64,000 nucleotides of DNA from Candidatus Gastranaerophilales bacterium (lineage in GTDB: Bacteria > Cyanobacteriota > Vampirovibrionia > Gastranaerophilales > Gastranaerophilaceae): positions 186,001-250,000 of the forward strand of contig CALVBI010000001.1 of the NCBI GenBank assembly GCA_944325735.1. The letters are read 5' to 3'. The translations under genes and the position numbers were made by a program. Under the pieces are notes generated by a model. It did not search any database. It was given only the letters and a program-made list of their open reading frames with translations, and was not told the origin of the DNA. Shown here in pieces: positions 16,779 to 25,230 of this stretch. Position 1 is the first letter of the stretch. The number at the start of each line of letters is the position of its first letter.

Positions 16779-18100
16779 ATTTCTACCTCAAATAATCTAT
16801 TCCAAGGGAATTTATAATCTATTTTATATTCTGACTTTAATTTGTCAAAAACAACATTCTCATAATGTCTCATTTCAGCGGTAATTTTATCAACATCAGA
16901 GGATTTTAAATTTTGACGAACATTTGCCTGATAAGCCCAGTCATCTAAAAATCTTACTGTTTGAAGTTTTTGGAACGCAGACCTATCAAAACTTTCAGCA
17001 AAATATTTTACTTTTGCACCGCAAATAAGACTACCTAAAGAATTTGCTGAAGTATTCCAAGCTGAATACCCATAAAAGTTTTCATTCAACTCATTTTCAA
17101 ATAACTTTTTAACAAAAGCATTATCAGCACCATTCGCAAATCTCACATCCGCAATCATGAAATTCTTATCAGGAGTTTTAAATTCTCCACCAAACGGTTC
17201 TGTAGAGACTTTCATGACGATTTCGCCCTGCTTATCTTTAAAGTTATTCACGTACAATAAAATATCTGCTTCACATGGCTCACATATGTCACAGCCTGCA
17301 AGATTTAATTGACCTTTTACAGATTTTTCAATAGATACATCTTCGTAATTCGAAATCAAATCCTTACAATCAGGCTCTAAAAATATCGGAGCAACTTTCA
17401 ATTTCCCTTTAATCGAACGAGCAAGCAAGGTAAGAGGAATTTCGTCAGCTCCTGTTTTTACAAAACCGCCTAATTTTTCTAATTCTCGTGCTTCCTGAAC
17501 GTTAAAGCCATATTCTGCACAATCATCTTTTGAAAAAATAAGTGTGTTAAATATTTTTTCTTTTTGCAATTCGAGGTAAATCTTATTTATTTCAAAATTT
17601 CTTTTACGAGTAGAGAGGTAATCATTTAAAATCTCCTCCGGAACTTCATTTTTGCAAATCGTACCGAATTTGTCCATGCAGAATGAATAATTAAAAATTT
17701 TTTTGCCCCATTTGTTCCAATATTCTTTTTCTTCCTCGTTTATATTGTTATTTGAAATTCTCATAATGCTTGAAAAAGCATAAATTTCAGCATGTTTGTC
17801 TTTCAAAATCTCTTTTAATTTTTCGATTCTTTCCTTAATTTTCTCAAAAGAATCATTCGAACGTCTGGAAAAAATAAGACCACCATAAGCTACAGTATCA
17901 AGAGACAAAATAATAGCATCAACTTTTGGTAAATCTTTGAGCCACTGAAAAATTTTATCCACATCAGCGTATTTAGTTAAATCGCCAAGCCATTCTCTTG
18001 CGGGCATATACAATCGGATATTACCGTCCATAGCACATATCTGCTCAGGAAGAGTATAACATACAGGTCTATTATCTATTGGTACAAAAGCTATGTTCAT
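16769..18100 (-). CDS. DUF4127 family protein
   Basis: 443 residues from the ATG at 18100. The start MNIAFVPIDNRPVCYTLPEQ and the block AIILSLDTVAYGGLIFSRRS (about 78-97) are characteristic of DUF4127, a family of unknown activity found near sugar-related genes. Further conserved-looking stretches are SIMRISNNNINEEEKEYW and ADVRFANGADNAF plus YSAWNTSANSLGS (about 345-357). Soluble, no signal peptide. The start is fixed by a promoter (TTGTTT, 16 bp, TATAAT) ending six bases before the ATG, so the mRNA is probably leaderless. Confidence 0.8.
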   Translation of the reverse strand: MNIAFVPIDNRPVCYTLPEQICAMDGNIRLYMPAREWLGDLTKYADVDKIFQWLKDLPKVDAIILSLDTVAYGGLIFSRRSNDSFEKIKERIEKLKEILKDKHAEIYAFSSIMRISNNNINEEEKEYWNKWGKKIFNYSFCMDKFGTICKNEVPEEILNDYLSTRKRNFEINKIYLELQKEKIFNTLIFSKDDCAEYGFNVQEARELEKLGGFVKTGADEIPLTLLARSIKGKLKVAPIFLEPDCKDLISNYEDVSIEKSVKGQLNLAGCDICEPCEADILLYVNNFKDKQGEIVMKVSTEPFGGEFKTPDKNFMIADVRFANGADNAFVKKLFENELNENFYGYSAWNTSANSLGSLICGAKVKYFAESFDRSAFQKLQTVRFLDDWAYQANVRQNLKSSDVDKITAEMRHYENVVFDKLKSEYKIDYKFPWNRLFEVEICI

Positions 18101-18106
18101 AAAACT

Positions 18107-18134
18107 ATTATATGTTAATATTGAATTTAAACAA
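18107..18134 (-). promoter_or_regulatory. Promoter for DUF4127-mntP operon
   Basis: On the minus strand TTGTTT and TATAAT are 16 bp apart and the -10 ends six bases before the DUF4127 start codon. The region overlaps the leader of the divergent menG gene, so the two units share about 47 bp of control DNA. Confidence 0.6.
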
Positions 18135-18147
18135 AAAGGTAACAATT

Positions 18148-18864
18148 ATGACACATAACAAATCTCAAAAAAATTATGAGGACAGCTACATAATAATTGA
18201 TAAAAATCCTGAAACAATTCATGTAATGTTCAATATGATCTCAAAAAAGTACGATTTCATGAACAATTTAATGTCATTCGGAACTCATAATTTTGTTAAA
18301 TATAAAAGTGTAAAAAATTTGGATATAAAACCGCACACAAAAATTATTGACCTATGCTGCGGAACAGGCGACCTTGCAAGAATTGCCAAAAAAATCCAAC
18401 CTAATGCTATTGTAACTGGAATTGATTTTTCAGAAGAAATGCTTAAAATTGCAAAAAATAAAACCCAAAATAGCAAAATTCAATACCTGCAAGGAGATGT
18501 CACAAATTTACCTTATGAAGACAATTCCTTTGATATAGTAACAATGGGATTTGGCCTAAGGAATATTTTGAATACTGAAAAAGCTGTAGAAGAAATTTAT
18601 AGAATTCTAAAACCAAACGGAAGTTTTCTCCACTTAGATTTTGGAAAAAATAACAATCTTGGGAAAATCTATGATAAGCTTACACCGAATTTGGCAAAAA
18701 TATTTACAGAAAATTATTTTTCTTACGAATACCTGATTAAATCAAAACAAAATTTTCCATCTCCTGAAGATTTAATCAAAGACTTTGAAAGCAAAGGGTT
18801 TAAATTGAAAAAACGTCAGGATTTTATATTCGGAATAATATCATCACAAATTATGACAAAATAG
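18148..18864 (+). CDS. menG: Demethylmenaquinone / ubiquinone methyltransferase (UbiE/MenG)
   Basis: SAM-dependent C-methyltransferase, last step of menaquinone synthesis. 238 residues. Family signatures: MISKKYDFMNNLMSFGTHNF (30-49), the SAM loop IDLCCGTGDLAR (67-78), GIDFSEEML, and GFGLRNI (about 133-139), the second UbiE signature. The ATG at 18148 is chosen because AAAGGTAAC precedes it; an ATG 36 bp upstream lies in the divergent promoter. No other quinone gene is near, so the actual substrate is inferred from family. Confidence 0.87.
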   Translation: MTHNKSQKNYEDSYIIIDKNPETIHVMFNMISKKYDFMNNLMSFGTHNFVKYKSVKNLDIKPHTKIIDLCCGTGDLARIAKKIQPNAIVTGIDFSEEMLKIAKNKTQNSKIQYLQGDVTNLPYEDNSFDIVTMGFGLRNILNTEKAVEEIYRILKPNGSFLHLDFGKNNNLGKIYDKLTPNLAKIFTENYFSYEYLIKSKQNFPSPEDLIKDFESKGFKLKKRQDFIFGIISSQIMTK

Positions 18865-18877
18865 GATTTAATAAAAA

Positions 18878-19903
18878 TTAAATCCTATATGAATTTCCGC
18901 CTTTGACAATATCACTGATTGCAATAAAGGTTTGATTTAAAATGTAATCTATTGCATCTTTTGTATCATAAGCAATATGTGGGGTAATTATTACATTATC
19001 AAGTTTTGCAAGATCTCGTAAAATTTTTATCTCCTCGACACATTTTAAATTATTATTCACCATCTTCGCAAAATTTTCACATCTGAAACTTACATCTTCA
19101 CAAGTAACCACATCTAATGCTGCTCCTTTAATTATCCCTTCAGATACAGCATCATACAAATCTTTCATGCATACTAATTCTCCTCTTGAAGCGTTTATCA
19201 AATAGGCAGTTTTTTTCATCAACTTAAACTGTCCTGCCGAAAACATATGATAATTATCCCCAGTGTAGGGCAAATGCAAAGTTATAATATCCGATTTTTT
19301 TAAAAGAGTATTAAAATCTACATACTCAATATCATGTCCATTAGTTTTTAATTCTTGTCTTTGGACTAAATCATAAGCTAAAACCTTCATTCCGAAAGCC
19401 TTAGCAACTTTGTATACAGCAAACCCGATATTACCTGTCCCCACAATCCCTAAAGTTAATTCAGACAAATCTCTGCCGATAAAATCCCTGCAATCAATAT
19501 TTCCGTCCAGAAAAAATCTTGAAGCCGGAATAATATTCCTAACTAATGCTAAAATTAATCCTATTATAAATTGTGCAACAGATTTTGCACCATAGGCTTC
19601 TACATTTATGACTGAAATATTTTTTTCCTCTGCTGAACTTTTGTCAATATGATCAATTCCTGTTGATCTCGTAGAAATAATTCTCAAATTTTTAAAAGCA
19701 TTTATGACGTTTTTTGTCACTTGAGAATTTACAAAAACACTTATTACTGAAGTACTATCCAATAATTCTTCCGGTAAAAACTTGATTGTTTCTTCTGTTA
19801 AACTGTCATTATAAAAAGTAATCTCAAAATTTTCTAACTCATGAGTTCCAAAAAAATTTTTTTCACTATCACGATAATCAAAAACTAACATTTTTATTGT
19901 CAT
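18878..19903 (-). CDS. D-2-hydroxyacid dehydrogenase, D-lactate dehydrogenase type
   Basis: NAD-dependent reduction of a 2-oxoacid, most likely pyruvate to D-lactate in fermentation. 341 residues. The Rossmann motif is GIVGTGNIGFAVYKVAKAFG (about 149-168); the catalytic Arg lies in NASRGELV (about 235), Glu in the ALDVVTCED region and His in ITPHIAYDT (about 310). The insertion around the lactate-type loop and length support LdhA over phosphoglycerate dehydrogenase. RBS AAGGGGAA is good. Divergent from hsp20, convergent with menG. Confidence 0.86.
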   Translation of the reverse strand: MTIKMLVFDYRDSEKNFFGTHELENFEITFYNDSLTEETIKFLPEELLDSTSVISVFVNSQVTKNVINAFKNLRIISTRSTGIDHIDKSSAEEKNISVINVEAYGAKSVAQFIIGLILALVRNIIPASRFFLDGNIDCRDFIGRDLSELTLGIVGTGNIGFAVYKVAKAFGMKVLAYDLVQRQELKTNGHDIEYVDFNTLLKKSDIITLHLPYTGDNYHMFSAGQFKLMKKTAYLINASRGELVCMKDLYDAVSEGIIKGAALDVVTCEDVSFRCENFAKMVNNNLKCVEEIKILRDLAKLDNVIITPHIAYDTKDAIDYILNQTFIAISDIVKGGNSYRI

Positions 19904-20103
19904 AAATTCCCCTTATATTTTTTATCTGTTTACTTTGCATAACATATCCTAAAAAGCATAAAAGCTCTCCTTATGAATTATTTACTCAACAATCGTTTAT
20001 TCTATTACACGAAAGTACATAATCTAAGAATAATTAATTAATAAAAAGTTGAATGAAAACGAAAATAAAAAAGTTTATTCTAAAAATGTGAAAGGAGTTA
20101 AAT

Positions 20104-20586
20104 ATGAAACACGACTTAATAATTCGCGAGCCTGAATTATATTTCGACAGTATCCATAATGAATTAAACAATTTTTTACGCGATACCCTGCTTATACATT
20201 CAATGGCAAACCCTCTTAATATAAAAAAGACATCAATTTGGCGTCCTGCAATAGAAGTCAAGCAAAATGACAAAAACTACAAAGTAAAAGTCCAACTGCC
20301 TGGAGTCAATAAAGATGATATAGAAGTAGAACTCGATAATGATTTTATGACAATCTCCGCTGAAATTAAGGAAGAAGCGGAAGAAAAAGAAGAAAAAGCC
20401 AAAAATGAACGCTACCATACATCAGAATTTCGATACGGAAGGTACCAAAGAACAATCTCTTTTGATCAGCCGATAAAAATTGATGAAACTACTGCTGTAT
20501 ATGATAAAGGAATTTTAAAAATTACAATTCCAAAAGTTCAAACAGAAAATAAAGAACCTAAAAAATTAGAAATCAAAGAAAAATAA
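20104..20586 (+). CDS. Small heat-shock protein Hsp20
   Basis: ATP-independent holdase chaperone. 160 residues. The alpha-crystallin domain runs about 47-150: RPAIEVKQNDKNYKVKVQLP, GVNKDDIEVELDNDFMTISA, and GILKITIPK near 140, which includes the IxI/V-type strand. The variable N-terminal arm (about 1-45) and a Lys/Glu-rich insertion (EEAEEKEEKAKNE) are normal. RBS GAAAGGAGTTAA is strong. A structured RNA lies directly downstream; read-through or a separate promoter cannot be decided here. Confidence 0.92.
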   Translation: MKHDLIIREPELYFDSIHNELNNFLRDTLLIHSMANPLNIKKTSIWRPAIEVKQNDKNYKVKVQLPGVNKDDIEVELDNDFMTISAEIKEEAEEKEEKAKNERYHTSEFRYGRYQRTISFDQPIKIDETTAVYDKGILKITIPKVQTENKEPKKLEIKEK

Positions 20587-20640
20587 TCATATAAAAAAGT
20601 CTGTGTAATAAAAAACTGCACAAGACTAAACAAAACTTCG

Positions 20641-20929
20641 TATCTCAAAGCCGAATCATCCGAGATATTTTCGGGTTCGGGGGGACGTGTCATAAAACAT
20701 TATGAAAATGCATTCACGTTCTAATTTCGAAGCAGATGATAGTGATAATCTGCATAACTTCCCGAAGAAATAGCGGCGGGATACGGACGGTTACCCGATA
20801 GGGAAAAAGATTATGAATGACATAAATTGATTGTCTGATGATAAAACACCCTTTTCTCTTCAACTCCGTAACAACAACGGATATAGCGAAAAGCATAATC
20901 TAAAACCTAAATGACGGTAATCGATAACC
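20641..20929 (+). ncRNA. Putative structured non-coding RNA, family unknown
   Basis: A gene-free island that is clearly richer in G and C than its surroundings and packed with complementary segments. Hairpins include CCGAA/TTCGG with CCGA/TCGG (20651-20680), ACGTG/CACGT (20685-20719), GAAGCAGAT/ATCTGC..CTTC (20729-20761), CGGG/CCCG (near 20777-20795) and TCCGT/ACGGA (20865-20881). AGATTATG (20808-20815) pairs exactly with CATAATCT (20894-20901) to close a long-range domain. A terminator follows immediately. I could not match it to tmRNA, RNase P RNA, SRP RNA or a riboswitch. The strand is inferred from the terminator. Confidence 0.55.
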
Positions 20930-20970
20930 AAGACACGGGGTGTAGATATAGTGGCATTCCGTGTCTTTTT
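20930..20970 (+). terminator. Intrinsic terminator of the structured RNA
   Basis: AAGACACGG and CCGTGTCTT form a perfect 9-bp stem, with a T run after the right arm. The loop is 20 nt. Confidence 0.8.
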
Positions 20971-21099
20971 ATATACAAATATAGGTTTTATGTATAAAAA
21001 TATATTGAATTAAATTTCCTTAATAAACTAACAAAAAACAAAATTATCATTTTTTATAAACTAAAGCATTTTAAGAAGTAAATAATAAGAAATTTTTGT

Positions 21100-22074
21100 A
21101 TGCAAATATATAATAGTACAATAAATCCATATAATACACCGAACTTTAAAGGTAAAATTATTGATTCGCACGTTCACTGTGGCAAATGGACAAACGATTT
21201 ATTTTCAACAAATGATGTACTTGAATTTTTTAATAGAAAATTTAATAACGGTAAAGATACTATTGATAGAGTAATAATATCTAATCTTGATTGTATTATA
21301 AATAATAAAAACAAAACTCCTTATATGGATGAATTAGGTGGGAATCTTAAATTACTTAAAAAATGTTTAAACAATGATAAACTTATCCCATTTGTTGTAT
21401 GCCAACCAGGACATGGAGCAGCAGAAAATATTGAATTATTGTTAAATAGATACCCAGATTTAATTAAAGGATTAAAATTCCACCCTGCTTGCCTTGATTT
21501 ACCTGCAAATGATGTAAAATATATTCCTTATATGAAACTTGCTGAAAAATATAATAAACCTTGCCTATTTCACAGCGAAGTTATAACAGATAAAAACAAT
21601 AATTTTATAAGAACTGGAGTATCTGATCCTGAATATATTTATGAAACAGCAAGACAATTTCCTAATGTTCCTGTTATCTTAGGGCATATGGGATTAGGTG
21701 GCGATAAAGCTCATGAAGCAGGGATTAAAACCCTTATTAATTCAATTGAACGAGGTGATGCAAAGTTATACGCAGACTTAGCTTGGGTTGATTGGGATAA
21801 GCCAACAAAACCTCATATTGTAGAAGTTGTTGATAAACTTTTACATAGCTCAAAAGGAGATAAAACTGAAAGATTATTATTTGGAACAGATGCACCATTA
21901 GGAGTTTTTGGAGAAAAAGCATTAAAACAAAAAAACTCTTATGACATGAATATTAAAAATATAAAACAAGCCATTAAAGACAATTTTGGTAATGATGCAA
22001 ATAAACTAATTAGTCGTATATTCTACAGAAATAGTAAAAAATTACTCAACCAAAATTTTGATAAAATATCTTAA
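21100..22074 (+). CDS. Tagged amidohydrolase-superfamily TIM-barrel hydrolase
   Basis: A 324-residue metal-dependent hydrolase of the amidohydrolase-2 type; substrate unknown. The N-terminal tag MQIYNSTINP...NFKG precedes the barrel, which opens with IDSHVHCG (H24, H26). Other family positions are GLKFHPACL (near 127-135), LFHSEV (near 158-163), PVILGHMGLGG (near 192-202) and LLFGTDAPLG (near 256-265) with the catalytic Asp. There is no signal peptide. A paralog with a changed metal motif lies about 6 kb downstream. Confidence 0.82.
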   Translation: MQIYNSTINPYNTPNFKGKIIDSHVHCGKWTNDLFSTNDVLEFFNRKFNNGKDTIDRVIISNLDCIINNKNKTPYMDELGGNLKLLKKCLNNDKLIPFVVCQPGHGAAENIELLLNRYPDLIKGLKFHPACLDLPANDVKYIPYMKLAEKYNKPCLFHSEVITDKNNNFIRTGVSDPEYIYETARQFPNVPVILGHMGLGGDKAHEAGIKTLINSIERGDAKLYADLAWVDWDKPTKPHIVEVVDKLLHSSKGDKTERLLFGTDAPLGVFGEKALKQKNSYDMNIKNIKQAIKDNFGNDANKLISRIFYRNSKKLLNQNFDKIS

Positions 22075-22108
22075 TTTTAATCTAATTTTTCACTAACTGA
22101 AAAAAAAT

Positions 22109-23434
22109 TTATTCACTTACAAAATTTATAAGTTTTTTAATGTCTTTATTCCAAATCCCGTTCCAATTTCTTATAATAACATCAGCAGGACTTATGCCGT
22201 TTAATGTGTATTCTTTTATTGGATCAAGATATTTTTCTTCACCTGTATCCATCTCTATTAAAGATTTTTCAGCAATATATAAAATTTCTTTTGCAATATC
22301 TTTAACTAAATATTTTCCAATTTTTGAATTCAAAGAACTTTTTGGAACATTATATCTTAGTTCAGAAAAATCCCTATATTCAAAATCTTTAAATAATTCT
22401 TCAATTTCTTGCATAGCACTATGATTATATAAAATACCTTTATAAATCGCTAAGATTGAATATTGCAAATTTTTTCCAACACAATCATGGTTTCTGATTT
22501 CTATAAAATTGCGCATTCTAACTTCAGGGAAATATAAATTTGCATGAAGCATAAAATCATTTATATCAGCTTGAAAATCTTCATAACCTGATTGCATAAA
22601 CTGATTAAAATCTATTTTTCCATTTATCGGAATTGCACCAGATTCTCTGTTAATAAAAATCATTGGAGATTCAAATACATAATCCAAATATTCTTCAAAA
22701 GAAAATTTATCATCAATTTGCCCGACAAAACCGCATCTGTCATTATCTGTATTTAACCAGCTTAATGCTCTAAAACTTTTATATCCTGTCTCTACCCCTC
22801 CTCTTATAGGAGAATTTGCAAACATAGCTGTCATAAAAGGAGTTAATTTATTTGCTACACGGAATTTGTCAATTGCATCTTCTTCACTTTCAAAATCAAT
22901 GCAACATTGAACCCCTGCTGTTTCACGCATCATAACATCAGATAAAATTCCCCACAAATACTTTGCCATAATGTGATAACGTTTTTTAGGAATAAGATTT
23001 ATTGACTTATGAGTAGATAATGGAGATACCCCGTAATTTAAAAGTGTAATTCCCATTTTATCCAAGATAGGAGACATTTTTTTGTTCAAGTCGTCAACTT
23101 TATTTTTAATATCATCAATAGTTTTTTCAGGTTTCAAACTCAATTCAATCTGAGATCCCGGCTCAAGCGTTACAGTATCATGCTCTTGTTTTAGTCCAAT
23201 GATATTGTAATCATCAGTAATATAATCCCAATTTTCTTCCTTAGCAAAATTTCTCAAAAAATTGCATACACCATTATCCGAAGAATAATCAACAGCTTTT
23301 GACGTCACAGAAAAAATAGGCAGTCTTTCATATTCAATACCAATTCTGAATTGTTCTCGTGATTTACAACCGCTTTTGAACAATTTTAAAATTTCTTTTT
23401 TGTCTAATTTTTCCTGTGTTTGAATGTTACTCAC
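22109..23434 (-). CDS. Glutamate-cysteine ligase, GCS2 (plant/alphaproteobacterial) type
   Basis: ATP-dependent condensation of glutamate and cysteine to gamma-glutamylcysteine, the first step of glutathione-like thiol synthesis. 441 residues. RIGIEYERLPIF (about 26-37) is the Glu-binding opening of the GCS2 fold; TLEPGSQIELSLKP (about 95-108) and AGVQCCIDFESEED (about 176-189) are further family blocks, and MRNFIEIRNHD (about 309-319) is in the active site. The start is GTG with GGGGG seven bases upstream; the apparent ATG two bases upstream is out of frame. No glutathione synthetase is nearby. Confidence 0.85.
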   Translation of the reverse strand: MSNIQTQEKLDKKEILKLFKSGCKSREQFRIGIEYERLPIFSVTSKAVDYSSDNGVCNFLRNFAKEENWDYITDDYNIIGLKQEHDTVTLEPGSQIELSLKPEKTIDDIKNKVDDLNKKMSPILDKMGITLLNYGVSPLSTHKSINLIPKKRYHIMAKYLWGILSDVMMRETAGVQCCIDFESEEDAIDKFRVANKLTPFMTAMFANSPIRGGVETGYKSFRALSWLNTDNDRCGFVGQIDDKFSFEEYLDYVFESPMIFINRESGAIPINGKIDFNQFMQSGYEDFQADINDFMLHANLYFPEVRMRNFIEIRNHDCVGKNLQYSILAIYKGILYNHSAMQEIEELFKDFEYRDFSELRYNVPKSSLNSKIGKYLVKDIAKEILYIAEKSLIEMDTGEEKYLDPIKEYTLNGISPADVIIRNWNGIWNKDIKKLINFVSE

Positions 23435-23524
23435 ATTAACCCCCTATCCAATTATAACATCCACAAAATTAACAAAAAAAAATTATTAAAACATTTACCT
23501 GTGTGTGGTATTATTATAGGTAAG

Positions 23525-24367
23525 ATGAACTACTTCGAACGGGCAAAATACTTTAGAACTAAAAAAAGACTTGGTCAAAACTTTCTTATTGACGGGCAGA
23601 CAATCGCTGATATCATTGACTTTGCAGAGATTAAACCTGATGATACAGTAATTGAAATCGGACCCGGAGTTGGGTTTGTAACAGAACAATTAGTAAAGCA
23701 TGCCAAACGAGTTATTGCAATTGAACTTGATGAAGAAGCAATAAAAGAATTACAAAAACTTGATGCTCCAAATCTTGAAATAATCCATAATGATATTTTG
23801 AAACAAGATTTGTCAGAATTATGTGAAGGCAAAGTAAAAGTCGTTGCAAATATTCCATACTACATCACAAGTCCTATTATTGCTCATTTACTTGGTGAAG
23901 TAGACGATTTAAATAACAAAAACAGAAATAAAATAACTGATATTTTACTAATGGTGCAAGAAGAAGTAGCTAGAAGAATGGCTGCAAATGAAAATTCTTC
24001 AGGAAAACAATATGGGCTTTTGACAATTCTTTCACAATTTTGGGCAGATGTAAAAATCATGAAATTAGTCGGAAGACGCTCTTTTTATCCTGCTCCAAAA
24101 GTTAATTCCGCATTAGTAAAACTTGATGTGAGAGAAAAACCTCTGCTTGAATTAACAGATTATTCTCATTTTAGAAAAACTGTTAAAGCAGGATTTTCAC
24201 AACGAAGAAAAAATATTAAAAATTGCCTTTTATCTGCAGGATTTTCAAAAGAGAATATTCAAAACGCTCTTGCAAAATTAAATCTTGATGAAAATGTAAG
24301 AGGTGAAAAACTCTCAATAGAAACTTTCGGGAAATTGTCGGAGGCATTGATAAACAATGGAAATTAA
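23525..24367 (+). CDS. rsmA: 16S rRNA dimethyladenosine transferase KsgA/RsmA
   Basis: Dimethylates two adjacent adenosines near the 3' end of 16S rRNA during 30S maturation. 280 residues from this ATG. KKRLGQNFLID (13-23) is the family N-terminus, EIGPGVGFVTEQL the SAM site, IAIELDEEAI the acidic loop, and NIPYYITSPII the catalytic NxPY motif (about 106-116). An upstream in-frame ATG would add 35 unrelated residues and is rejected; GGTAAG sits before the chosen start. Overlaps ispE by 11 bp. Confidence 0.93.
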   Translation: MNYFERAKYFRTKKRLGQNFLIDGQTIADIIDFAEIKPDDTVIEIGPGVGFVTEQLVKHAKRVIAIELDEEAIKELQKLDAPNLEIIHNDILKQDLSELCEGKVKVVANIPYYITSPIIAHLLGEVDDLNNKNRNKITDILLMVQEEVARRMAANENSSGKQYGLLTILSQFWADVKIMKLVGRRSFYPAPKVNSALVKLDVREKPLLELTDYSHFRKTVKAGFSQRRKNIKNCLLSAGFSKENIQNALAKLNLDENVRGEKLSIETFGKLSEALINNGN

Positions 24368-25166
24368 AATTCAATGTCCCGCAAAAATTAATTTAACTCT
24401 AAAAGTCTTAGGCAAAAGAGAAGACGGATTTCATAACATTGAAAGCATTATGCAGACAATCAGCCTCTATGATTATTTAACTATTAACGCTGAAAAATCA
24501 GATAAATTTGAAATAAATCTATCAGGTAATAATAATGAAATCCCGTACAATGAAAAAAATCTGGTATATAAAGCTGCAAAATTATTTATAAACAATACAA
24601 ATTTGCGACCACATAAAATTGAAATTTATATAGATAAAAATATCCCTGTCGCAGCAGGTTTGGCTGGTGGCAGCACAGATGCAGCAGGAACTTTATACGG
24701 ATTGAACAGAATTTTTGACGAGCCTTTATCAAAAGAAAAATTGCATGAACTTTGTGCACAATTAGGATCTGATTTAAATTTCTGTCTTGAAGGCGGAAGA
24801 CAAATGACAAAAGGCAGAGGAGAAATTTTAGAAAAACTTCCTTTTGAAAAATTTTCAATTTCCTTGATTAAACCTAAAAATTTAGGCATAAGTGCAAAAG
24901 AAGCATATACAAAATATTCTCAAAAGAACTCTCAAAATTTCCAATCAAAATACGGCTCAAAAGATAGTTTTAAAAACGATCTTGAATGGGCTTTAATAGA
25001 TGATTATAAAGAATTACAAAATATAAAAGACTTATACCCAGAATCGATTATGTCAGGTTCTGGTTCTACTTATTTTAGTGTTAATAGGGAGTTTTACCCC
25101 ACAAATGATTATTGGACTGCAAATAACCTTGTAAGTACAAAACAAGGGATTTGTGTCGCAAATTAA
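24357..25166 (+). CDS. ispE: 4-diphosphocytidyl-2-C-methyl-D-erythritol kinase
   Basis: GHMP kinase of the non-mevalonate isoprenoid pathway. 269 residues. IQCPAKINLTLKVLGKREDG (4-23) with catalytic Lys in PAKINL, the ATP loop PVAAGLAGGSTDAAG (about 97-111), and SGSGSTYFSV near the C-terminus are all diagnostic. The overlap with rsmA is a common gene order. A strong terminator begins at its stop codon. Confidence 0.94.
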   Translation: MEIKIQCPAKINLTLKVLGKREDGFHNIESIMQTISLYDYLTINAEKSDKFEINLSGNNNEIPYNEKNLVYKAAKLFINNTNLRPHKIEIYIDKNIPVAAGLAGGSTDAAGTLYGLNRIFDEPLSKEKLHELCAQLGSDLNFCLEGGRQMTKGRGEILEKLPFEKFSISLIKPKNLGISAKEAYTKYSQKNSQNFQSKYGSKDSFKNDLEWALIDDYKELQNIKDLYPESIMSGSGSTYFSVNREFYPTNDYWTANNLVSTKQGICVAN

Positions 25167-25199
25167 AAGACCTTCCTGACAGTTGGAAGGTCTTTTTTT
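25165..25199. terminator. Intrinsic terminator after ispE
   Basis: AAAAGACCTTCC and GGAAGGTCTTTT form a perfect 12-bp stem with an eight-base loop and T run. A-rich on its left, so it may also stop transcription from the opposite strand gene. Confidence 0.9.
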
Positions 25200-25230
25200 A
25201 TTATAAAGGAGACGTAATTTTAGTTGATAT

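Noticed and set aside
20641-20970. tmRNA, RNase P RNA or SRP RNA at the structured region
   Set aside because: No tRNA-like ends or tag reading frame, no GAGGAAAGUC-like P4 strand, no SRP apical GGAAG/AGCA pattern. Kept as unclassified RNA.
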